Shown here: piece after piece, positions 1 through 6,612 of the stretch
Numbering within the stretch: position 1 is the first letter of the stretch
Layout of the letters: the number at the start of each line of letters is the position of its first letter
Assembly: GCA_902760595.1 (NCBI GenBank)
Contig: CACWHI010000026.1
Location: 1-33,701, forward strand
Reading direction: 5' to 3'
DNA length: 33,701 nt
DNA from: an uncultured Eubacteriales bacterium
GTDB lineage: Bacteria > Bacillota > Clostridia > Christensenellales > Aristaeellaceae
Notes under the pieces: model-generated
The model's database searches: none
What the model saw: only the letters and a program-made list of their open reading frames with translations
What the model was told of the DNA's origin: nothing
Position numbers and translations under genes: made by a program

Positions 1-67
1 GGTGTTGGAATCGCGCGCGCACCGCGGGCGCAAGCGCCTCACGCACCGCGCACGACATGCTTCGCCA

Positions 68-88
68 TCCGCCGAATGAATCGGCGGA
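68..88. other. Short perfect hairpin in the left-end non-coding stretch
   Basis: Eight-base arms TCCGCCGA and TCGGCGGA are separated by the 5-nt loop ATGAA. No T-tract follows on either strand, so a terminator role is unproven. No gene is visible in bases 1-207. The first 60 bases are strongly GC-rich (CG-dinucleotide runs), and the sequence becomes AT-richer from about 130 onward. Confidence 0.4.
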
Positions 89-174
89 CTCCGGGATTCG
101 GTGCCGGAACGGACCGGACCTCGTCTCACTCTACTGTATGACTGAATAGTTACGATTTCAGAGAATAAATACGA

Positions 175-213
175 AGGGCTGTTCACTATGATGTGCAACA
201 GCCCCTTTTATTT
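175..213 (-). terminator. Terminator-like hairpin, also a remnant of the repeat family seen near 26 kb
   Basis: GGGCTGTT (176-183) pairs with AACAGCCC (197-204) around a 13-nt loop. T-rich sequence follows on both strands (CTTTTATTT on plus; TTCGTATTTATT on minus). It sits directly after the stop of the minus-strand gene ending at 208, so it probably ends the nadD operon. Read on the minus strand, bases 203 to 184 match the left end of the repeat element at 25887-25906 in 19 of 20 positions. The hairpin therefore seems to be derived from, or a solo end of, that element. Confidence 0.6.
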
Positions 214-966
214 CCTCAGGCTCCTGATCTTGTCAGCCGTATATTTTTCGGCGTGCTTCCACAGGCGTTTCAGTTGCTTTTTGTGAGTGCACAGCTTTTC
301 GGTGCAGTTCCGGCAGCGCAGGTACTCGTTGGTGGATTCGGAAAAACGCTCCGGATGCCGATTCTCCCAGCGGACCAGCAGCGCGATGGACAGCGCCAGC
401 AGACTCCAGGCATAGTCCCGGCGCACAAAAAACAGCGGCGTGAACATCATCGCGTAGTCCCAGTTGTAGATCCGGCAGGACCCGCAGCATTTGTTCTTCA
501 TGAACCAGGTCTCAAACGGGCAGAAGAAGAGGATGCAGATCATATCGCAGATGGAATACGCGCCGCAGAGCAGGATCATGATGCCGTCGTCGAGGATATC
601 CAGCATACGGAGCGCGCCGATGGCGCCGTTGAAGGTGATCCAGATCAGCGCGATCAGCACCGTGGCGTTGTTGTCCGGAATCACGACCTGCGTGCTGCCG
701 GATTTGATGTAATTCCGTTTGAACTGCTTCTGGCTGCCCGGGCTTTCAAAACGGGACGGGAAGAAGCGCAGCACCATTTCAAAGACGAACACGGCCCAGG
801 TGATGACCAGGATCACCGGCTGACGTTCAAGCGCCGTCGTGATCGCCTCTCCCTGATGCACCCGGTAGGAGATGTAGCTGATCAGCAGCAGGATAAACAG
901 AATGGAGCGGTATACCAGACGGACATAGTGCAGCACGCTGACGGGAGTCAGCCTGATTCTTTTCAT
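208..966 (-). CDS. Cysteine-rich integral membrane protein of unknown function
   Basis: This is a 252-residue protein whose family I cannot name. Hydrophobic stretches near residues 19-36, 48-66, 100-118, 128-150 and 178-196 suggest about five membrane helices. Residues 130-165 contain repeated cysteines (YSICDMICILFFC, then KCCGSC) next to an aromatic segment. A second cluster, CRNCTEKLC, lies in the basic cytosolic-type tail, which ends in a Lys/Arg-rich helix. The paired CxxC-like groups could bind a metal or form disulfides; that is inference. The start codon is 3 bases after the stop of the upstream ArsC-like gene, so translation is probably coupled. It is the last gene of the nadD-rsfS operon and is followed by a hairpin at 175-204. 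Confidence 0.75.
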   Translation of the reverse strand: MKRIRLTPVSVLHYVRLVYRSILFILLLISYISYRVHQGEAITTALERQPVILVITWAVFVFEMVLRFFPSRFESPGSQKQFKRNYIKSGSTQVVIPDNNATVLIALIWITFNGAIGALRMLDILDDGIMILLCGAYSICDMICILFFCPFETWFMKNKCCGSCRIYNWDYAMMFTPLFFVRRDYAWSLLALSIALLVRWENRHPERFSESTNEYLRCRNCTEKLCTHKKQLKRLWKHAEKYTADKIRSLRK

Positions 967-969
967 GCC

Positions 970-1317
970 TCACGCCAGCCATTCTGCCCAAGCGGCTTCA
1001 TTGACACCGATGGTGACCTTTTGCCCGTTGCGCACGATCGGCGCGCGCAGCAGGGAGGGATCCTCCATGATCTCCTCCAGTACGGCGGCGGGATCATGCA
1101 TATACGCGGCGGGGTGCGAGAGGACCTTGACGTTTTCCCGGTCCAGCAGAGCGCTCACGCCGCCGGCCGCGCGGGCAAACAGCTCCAGCTCGCGTTTTCC
1201 CGGCGCGTGCCGCCGCATATCGACCGCCTGGAAGGGCACACGCCGCTCCTTGAAAAAGCGTTCCGCCTTCTGCACGTCAAAGCTGCGCTTGACGTAGTAT
1301 ATCTGGATGTTCGGCAT
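970..1317 (-). CDS. ArsC/Spx-family thioredoxin-fold protein lacking cysteines
   Basis: The 115-residue length and layout fit the ArsC/Spx/YffB family: an N-terminal beta strand (IQIYYV), the helix QKAERFFKERRVPF and the C-terminal motif LLRAPIVRNGQKVTIG, which corresponds to the family's RPI-V-G segment. The family's usual N-terminal CxxC or single catalytic Cys is replaced by YVKRSFDVQKA, and the protein contains no cysteine at all. It therefore cannot act as a thiol-dependent arsenate reductase. A regulatory, Spx-like binding or other non-redox role is possible but unproven. It starts 4 bases after the rsfS stop and ends 3 bases before the membrane-protein start, within a tight operon. Confidence 0.75.
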   Translation of the reverse strand: MPNIQIYYVKRSFDVQKAERFFKERRVPFQAVDMRRHAPGKRELELFARAAGGVSALLDRENVKVLSHPAAYMHDPAAVLEEIMEDPSLLRAPIVRNGQKVTIGVNEAAWAEWLA

Positions 1318-1321
1318 GGCT

Positions 1322-1696
1322 TCAGCCCTGCTGGTCGTCCGTCAGCACATCGCTCAGGTCGATAGCGTTGGTGCCGTCTGCCCACAGCCGCTCCAGGTGG
1401 TAATATTCGCGGGCTTCGGGATGGAAGATGTGTACCAGCACCGTGCCGTAATCCATGACGATCCAGCGGCCCTCCTGGTAGCCCTCGCGGGTGCGCAGGG
1501 GAACGCCCAGCTCTGCCATTTTGTCATCTAGGTCGTCCGCCAGGGACTTGGTCTGCAGCACGCTGCGCCCGCTGGCGATGACCATATAGTCTGTAATCAC
1601 GGTCAGGTGGCTGACGTCCAGGGCCATGATGCCGATGGCCTTTTTATCGTCCAGGGTTTTTGCGATCTGCTTGACCAGAATGGGTTCTTCAGTCAT
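1322..1696 (-). CDS. rsfS: Ribosomal silencing factor RsfS
   Basis: The 124-residue protein has the full RsfS (Iojap/DUF143) pattern: an N-terminal helix (LVKQIAKTLDDKKA), the core VITDYMVIASGRS, and the signature RWIVMDYGTVLVHIFHPEAREYYHLERLW. In this family the protein binds L14 (uL14) on the 50S subunit and blocks joining of the 30S, lowering translation when nutrients are scarce. It lies directly downstream of nadD-yqeK, the conserved Firmicutes gene order. The ATG is preceded by AAAGGA at a 9-10 nt distance. Nothing is missing relative to the usual length. Confidence 0.96.
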   Translation of the reverse strand: MTEEPILVKQIAKTLDDKKAIGIMALDVSHLTVITDYMVIASGRSVLQTKSLADDLDDKMAELGVPLRTREGYQEGRWIVMDYGTVLVHIFHPEAREYYHLERLWADGTNAIDLSDVLTDDQQG

Positions 1697-1719
1697 ATCA
1701 GCATTCCTTTCATATCAAA

Positions 1720-2898
1720 TCATGGCAGCTCCGCCCGTGTCAGGGGCAGCAGCTCCTCGGGGACCAGGGGCGTGATCCACCGCACGGTGGCGTCGGAGAT
1801 CGGGTTGAACGGTTTTCCGGTGACCAGCAGATGCTGCTTGGTCAGGTTCAGGCTCAGCAGCACGGCAGCCTCCAGGCTGCGCTGAGCCAGGCGGCGCAGG
1901 CGCTTGAGGCCGGGATACTGATCGCGCCCGGGCTCGGTGGCGTCGGCGACGAAGATGCACATCTCCAGCTTGGACATCTCCGCCCGCCCGACCGTATGGT
2001 AGGTGATCGCGTTCAGTACGTCCGGCTGGGTGATGGAAAACTGCTTCCGGGCGACATACGCGCCGACGGGACCGTGCAGCATCGCCGGGCTGCTCAGGAA
2101 GGTCGGATCCGTGATGCTGGCCTCATGGGCGTAGCTGAGCATCACCTCAAAGGGCAGGCATTTGGCGCTGTCGTGCAGCAGGGCGGCCAGCGCGGCGTGG
2201 ATAGGGCTGATGTGATGGAGGACCGCATACTCCACCGCCTGCTTGCGTACGCCCAGGGTATGCTGCCAGCGCTTCGGGGTCATCAGCTTCTCGGCGCTCA
2301 GGATGCTTTTGTCCAGATAGAGCCAGCGCTCCGCGATATAAGCCGTCACCTCGTCGGTGAGCTCCAGGGGATTCTCGTAGCGGCTGAGCGCGTCCTGCAC
2401 CGCCCTGGAAGCGCCCGGCGCCTCAGGAATATCCATCACCCGGATCCGGGCACCCATGGCGCGCAGCTGGTCCACATGGGACGGGATATCCGCTCCGTCC
2501 CGGGGAAAGACCAGGATATCGCAAAGGCGGATCAGGTCCTCAAAGCGCCGCCATTGGGGCAGGGAGGCCAGCTTGTCCGCGCCGATGATCAGCGTCAGCT
2601 GGTCATTGCGGTACTGCTGCTTTTTCAGGCGCTCAACGGTCATGATGGTCGGGACCCACTCGTTGCGGCGGACCTCGGCCTCAGAGATGGTGAAGTGCGG
2701 TTCTGAGCCGAAGCACAACCGGCACATGTTCAGCCGGTCGGCTGCCGACGCGACGATCCCATGCTCCTTGGCGCTGGCGACAGCCGCCGGAATAATGGCG
2801 ACCTGGTCAAGACCGGCGCTTCTGAGCGCGGCCTCCGCGACCGCTAAATGTCCCCGATGCGGAGGATCGAAGCATCCTCCGAAAATGCCCACCTGCAT
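1720..2898 (-). CDS. nadD: Fused nicotinate-nucleotide adenylyltransferase (NadD) and YqeK HD-domain hydrolase
   Basis: Two proteins that are separate adjacent genes in Bacillus are fused here (392 residues). Residues 1 to about 195 are NadD, which makes deamido-NAD from nicotinate mononucleotide and ATP. Evidence is GIFGGCFDPPHRGH near the start, VRRNEWVPTIMTVERLK, and IIGADKLASLPQWRRFEDL. From about residue 205 comes a YqeK-type HD domain (RWQHTLGV, LLHDSAK, HGPVGA, ITYHTVG, FVADATEPGRD), a family that hydrolyses diadenosine tetraphosphate. The usual NadD motif ISSTxIR near the domain end is not recognisable; the matching area reads APGASRAVQDAL. The ATG at 2898 gives the typical NadD N-terminus. 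A GTG three codons earlier (2907) is an alternative start. Confidence 0.93.
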   Translation of the reverse strand: MQVGIFGGCFDPPHRGHLAVAEAALRSAGLDQVAIIPAAVASAKEHGIVASAADRLNMCRLCFGSEPHFTISEAEVRRNEWVPTIMTVERLKKQQYRNDQLTLIIGADKLASLPQWRRFEDLIRLCDILVFPRDGADIPSHVDQLRAMGARIRVMDIPEAPGASRAVQDALSRYENPLELTDEVTAYIAERWLYLDKSILSAEKLMTPKRWQHTLGVRKQAVEYAVLHHISPIHAALAALLHDSAKCLPFEVMLSYAHEASITDPTFLSSPAMLHGPVGAYVARKQFSITQPDVLNAITYHTVGRAEMSKLEMCIFVADATEPGRDQYPGLKRLRRLAQRSLEAAVLLSLNLTKQHLLVTGKPFNPISDATVRWITPLVPEELLPLTRAELP

Positions 2899-2923
2899 GG
2901 ACCTCACATCCCTTCACATCAAC

Positions 2924-2952
2924 AGTATACCGAATTTTTGGAAGGTTTACAA
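2924..2952 (-). promoter_or_regulatory. Predicted sigma-70/SigA promoter for the nadD operon
   Basis: On the minus strand, TTGTAA (2952-2947) and TATACT (2929-2924) are separated by 17 bases, about 26-31 bases upstream of the nadD start. The -10 box matches the consensus in 5 of 6 positions and the -35 box in 4 of 6. Confidence 0.6.
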
Positions 2953-2960
2953 GCACATTA

Positions 2961-2989
2961 TTGAAAAAACGGGCTGGAACGTATATAAT
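2961..2989 (+). promoter_or_regulatory. Predicted SigA promoter for the C39-like secreted protein gene
   Basis: TTGAAA (2961-2966) and a perfect TATAAT (2984-2989) are separated by 17 bases. The promoter lies back to back with the nadD promoter in a 180-base divergent intergenic region. About 90 bases of leader precede the coding sequence. Confidence 0.75.
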
Positions 2990-3082
2990 ACCAGTGTTTC
3001 CGCGCTTTCCGGACGCGGCAGAAAAACCGGTTGAATGCGGGTGGAATGGCCCGGATTCAGACCGGTGTGATGAGGAATCATG

Positions 3083-5407
3083 ATGAAGCGGATATACGTC
3101 TCATTTCAGATGTGCATACTGGTTCTGATCCTTTTATCCTGCGCCGCCCATGCGCAGGAGGTCCTGACGCTGAGCGCGGAGGCGCTGAGCGTGGGGGAGG
3201 CCCTGGGCATCGAGGCCAATGACGATGCCGAAAGACGTGCCTTCATCCTGTTCCGCGACGGAGAGCAGGTCAATACCGGCGCGCTCACGGAAGCCAGGCA
3301 CGCTGCGCTGCTCCCGCAGACGCCGGGCCAGTATGTACTGACGGCGGTCCCGGAGGGCGGCCAGCCGGTTTCTGCGGCCTTTACGGTGTACGATCGTCTG
3401 ACCGTGAACCTGAGCGCGGACTATATGAACGTCTGCGCCGGAGAAACGCTGACGCTGACGGCGGACGCCGCCGGGGGGACGCCTGAAAAGACCTATGAGT
3501 ATTCCATCTGGCGCGGGAATGAGCGCATCGGCTGCGAAACCAGCGCGAAGAACCGCTTCGAGTATATCCCGCTCGAGGAGGGCACATTGACCTTTTCCGT
3601 GTTGGTGAAGGATCAGCTGGGCAGCCAGGTCTCAGCGGTCACGGATCCCGTGACCGTGCGGGGCACGGCGGGCCTGACGGTGAGCGGCAGCCTCAGTCCC
3701 CTGTTCGTCCAGGGCGGGATCCGCGGCCTGACAGTGGAATCGCCCGGTCCGTGGAGCGCCGTCGCGGAGCAGGACTGTGTGGCGCTGCTGAACGCCTGCG
3801 GGAACAGCGGGGATACGCTGTATTACGCTGTGAGCGCCTCCGGCGTCGGGGAGCGTTCGGCTGTCATCCGGATCTCAAGCATGGGCCTGTCCCGCCGTGT
3901 CGTTCTGCGTCAGTCGGCGGAATACGCGGAGGAGACGGAGGTCACGCTGTTCGGCGCGGACACTGACTGGATCCGGATCGAAGGCCAGGCCGCGTTTTCT
4001 TATCTCTGCGGCGCAGAAGAAAGCGTCTGTACCGCCGCTATCGAGGCAAGCGGAACGTGGCACGCGGATACGGATTCCGGCTTCGTTCACCTGCAGCAGG
4101 CGGACGGCCGGCTGGTCATGAGGGTCGACGAGAACACCGCGGGCGAGCACCGGACCGCCTACGTGTATGTGCACTGCGGCGGAGCGACCGCGGCGATCAG
4201 TATATCCCAGGTGTTTGAGGACCGGCGCGCGGCGGTCCGTGAGGTCGTCATGGACCGGGAACGGGGCCGGGCTTACCTGGACGAGGTGGCGCTGCGGATC
4301 ACGACGGACAGAACGGCAGCGAACGTATCGGTGACGGTCGACCAGAACGCGCCGATCGTATTCGACGGCAGCCATTCCTCTCCTTCGGACGACGGGCTGC
4401 AATGGCGGATCACCGTTCCGCTGACCGGCGCGGGAGCGCAATCCTGGCTGATCTCAGCCGATAACGAACTGGGCAGCGGCGCGAAGGCGCTCGCTACGGT
4501 CAGCGTGGAAGGCGAACAGCCGGCTTTTGCAGGCCTTATCACAGCCGATGAGACCAACATGCAGATGATCGCATGGGTGACCCAGGGCACGGAACGGATC
4601 GAAGCGCTCGACGGGAAAGGACATGTCCTCGCCGCTTATACCCCGCAGAACGCGCGTGTCGACCGCGTGGTCGACGACCAGGGACGGTATGCCTCCTGGA
4701 CGATGCCGGTCTCGGGGGAGAAGCCTGTCGCTCTCAGGATCGGAGATCAGCGGCAGGAGGTACATTTTGCGATGATCGATACGCCGGAAGGCGCGTTTGA
4801 CGAAGGGCAGCCGGCCTTCGAGCTGTACAGCCAGATGGACGGCACATGGAAGAATAAATCCTACCGCAAGAGCAATCTGGAGCACTCCGGCTGCGCGATC
4901 TTCGCCCTCAGCCACGCGCTGCAGCTGCTGGGCCATCAGGAGCCAGAAAGCAAGCCGGAGCAGCTGGCCGTCACCTACGCTTTCTGCCTGGTGGACGGAG
5001 GCACGCTGAATTCCACGCTGATCGGCAACGCGGGCAAGGTATTCGGATACAAGACACGCTTCAAGCTCTATACGGATAAAAAGGAGATCACCCGCCGGTT
5101 CAAACAGGGCGCGATGTTCTCCTTCGGCATCGTGAACGGGCATATCGCCCTGACAGACCGCCTGAGCGAGGACGGCACCATGTGCCATATCATCGACTCC
5201 GCGCCGTCCGCCACCTTCTCCCGGATCACGGGTGAAACGCCGTATCTGTACAATGAAAAGAGCGGCAGGTTCGTGCCGCTCGCTTCGCCCGCGGAGATCC
5301 CGGGCGTCAGGTACTATGTGGATACGGAAGGCTACGACGGGGCCGAATACTGGCTGCCGCTCAGCTATGTGGCGGAGCGCGGCGTCAGGCTGATCCAGAA
5401 AAAGTGA
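3083..5407 (+). CDS. Secreted multidomain protein with Ig/BACON-like repeats and a C-terminal C39-like cysteine peptidase domain
   Basis: The 774-residue product begins with a signal peptide (basic KR, hydrophobic VLILLSCAAHA; either cleavage after AHA or a weak lipobox LLSC). Residues about 25-190 look like Ig-type beta domains. Residues about 200-380 hold two BACON-like modules, with WSAVAEQDCVALL and TWHADTDSGFVHL each ending in a VRIS/AAISISQ-type strand. Residues about 585-740 resemble peptidase C39-like family 2: a candidate nucleophile Cys604 (HSGCAIFALSHAL), His687 (NGHIALTD) and Asp705 (HIIDSAP). The substrate is unknown; the enzyme would act outside the cell. ATG 3083 is 6 nt from the GAGGA box, and ATG 3080 is an alternative start. 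It converges with ddl with zero spacing. Confidence 0.85.
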   Translation: MKRIYVSFQMCILVLILLSCAAHAQEVLTLSAEALSVGEALGIEANDDAERRAFILFRDGEQVNTGALTEARHAALLPQTPGQYVLTAVPEGGQPVSAAFTVYDRLTVNLSADYMNVCAGETLTLTADAAGGTPEKTYEYSIWRGNERIGCETSAKNRFEYIPLEEGTLTFSVLVKDQLGSQVSAVTDPVTVRGTAGLTVSGSLSPLFVQGGIRGLTVESPGPWSAVAEQDCVALLNACGNSGDTLYYAVSASGVGERSAVIRISSMGLSRRVVLRQSAEYAEETEVTLFGADTDWIRIEGQAAFSYLCGAEESVCTAAIEASGTWHADTDSGFVHLQQADGRLVMRVDENTAGEHRTAYVYVHCGGATAAISISQVFEDRRAAVREVVMDRERGRAYLDEVALRITTDRTAANVSVTVDQNAPIVFDGSHSSPSDDGLQWRITVPLTGAGAQSWLISADNELGSGAKALATVSVEGEQPAFAGLITADETNMQMIAWVTQGTERIEALDGKGHVLAAYTPQNARVDRVVDDQGRYASWTMPVSGEKPVALRIGDQRQEVHFAMIDTPEGAFDEGQPAFELYSQMDGTWKNKSYRKSNLEHSGCAIFALSHALQLLGHQEPESKPEQLAVTYAFCLVDGGTLNSTLIGNAGKVFGYKTRFKLYTDKKEITRRFKQGAMFSFGIVNGHIALTDRLSEDGTMCHIIDSAPSATFSRITGETPYLYNEKSGRFVPLASPAEIPGVRYYVDTEGYDGAEYWLPLSYVAERGVRLIQKK

Positions 5408-6610
5408 TCACAGCTTCCCGCCCTTGGGCGTTTTGCCGCCCAGCTGGACGTTGGTGAGGATATTGGAGCGGAAGGCGAAACGGTTTTCGTCCTTTTCGCG
5501 CTGCGCTTTCATGGCGCACCCGACCATGCGGTCGATCAGGGCGCTGTAGCTAACGCCCTTCTTGGCCCAGAGATAATAAGCCATCGAACCGGGGATCGTA
5601 TTGATCTCCGTGATATAGATATGCCCTGTGGCGCGGTCGATCATGAAGTCGATGCGCACCACGCCCTTGCAGTCCAGCGCGTTGAAGATGGAGACTGCCA
5701 GGGAGCGGATCTCGCTGCTGACGTCCTCGCCGATCTCCGGCTCGAGCACGCGGCCCATGGAGGCCATGCCCTTGGCGGAGCTGCTGCCGTGCAGGTATTT
5801 CGTATCAAAATCCAGCGTGCCCACATCGGTCAGCGGCATTTCCAGCACGGAGGTTTCCGTATCGCCGTCATAGCCGAGCACAGAGCAGTTGATCTCCACC
5901 GGCTTGTCCAGCCCCTGCTCCACAAGCACGCGGCGGTCATAGCTGAAGGCCAGCTCCAGCGCGTCCCGCAGCGCCTTCTGGTCGTCAGCGCGGCTCACGC
6001 CGATGGAGGAGCCGAGGCAGGCGGGCTTCACGAAAACGGGGTAGGGGAGAGCCGCCTCGATCTCGCTGATCATCGTGTCCGGCGCTTCCTGCCAGCGCTT
6101 GCGCAGGCAGTCGACGCCGTCCAGGACGGGATATCCCATCCCGCGGAAAAAACGCTTCATGATGATCTTGTCCATGCCCACGGCAGAACCGACGATGCCA
6201 GTCGAAGTATAAGGGATATTCGCCAGCTCCAGCAGGCCCTGAACGGAGCCGTCCTCGCCGTGCAGGCCGTGAAACACGGGAATAAAGCAGTCGATGCGGG
6301 CCACGATCTCCTCGCGGATGCCGCGCAGGAGGCCTTTGCCCTGCTCATAGTGGATCAGCGCGCCGGAGCCCGCGGTCAGATCCAGGCTCACGCGCTTCAG
6401 CCCGGCCTTGTAGGGGTCGAAATCTGTATACAGCTTCATGTCCGTCAGGGCGTCGCCCACATACCATTCTCCCTGCTGGGTAATGTAAATGGGGGTGACC
6501 TCGTATTTGCTGCGGTCGATCGCCTTGATCAGCTGCAGCGCGGAAATGATCGAAACCTCATGCTCGCAGCTGCGGCTGCCGTACAGAACGCCCAAATGCA
6601 GTTTATCCAT
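5408..6610 (-). CDS. ddl: D-alanine--D-alanine ligase
   Basis: This 400-residue ATP-grasp ligase joins two D-Ala for the peptidoglycan stem. Recognised motifs, in order: the N-terminal GSRSCEHEVSIISA, the HGLHGEDGSVQG loop, the ATP-grasp lysine segment VFVKPACLGSSIGVS, the omega-loop region FDTKYLHGSS, and the metal-binding end RIDFMIDRATGHIYITEINTIPGS. The Lys-Tyr of the omega loop is kept, which fits D-Ala-D-Ala rather than D-Ala-D-Lac specificity (family knowledge). It is somewhat longer than E. coli DdlB because of a C-terminal extension. Its RBS (AAGGAG) is inside the last codons of the upstream murF-like gene, which ends 2 bases before the ddl start, so the two are coupled and act in consecutive pathway steps. 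Confidence 0.95.
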   Translation of the reverse strand: MDKLHLGVLYGSRSCEHEVSIISALQLIKAIDRSKYEVTPIYITQQGEWYVGDALTDMKLYTDFDPYKAGLKRVSLDLTAGSGALIHYEQGKGLLRGIREEIVARIDCFIPVFHGLHGEDGSVQGLLELANIPYTSTGIVGSAVGMDKIIMKRFFRGMGYPVLDGVDCLRKRWQEAPDTMISEIEAALPYPVFVKPACLGSSIGVSRADDQKALRDALELAFSYDRRVLVEQGLDKPVEINCSVLGYDGDTETSVLEMPLTDVGTLDFDTKYLHGSSSAKGMASMGRVLEPEIGEDVSSEIRSLAVSIFNALDCKGVVRIDFMIDRATGHIYITEINTIPGSMAYYLWAKKGVSYSALIDRMVGCAMKAQREKDENRFAFRSNILTNVQLGGKTPKGGKL

Positions 6611-6612
6611 CG

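Noticed and set aside
193..1365. Plus-strand open frame at the left end
   Set aside because: It crosses three minus-strand genes, including the ArsC-like gene with clear family motifs.
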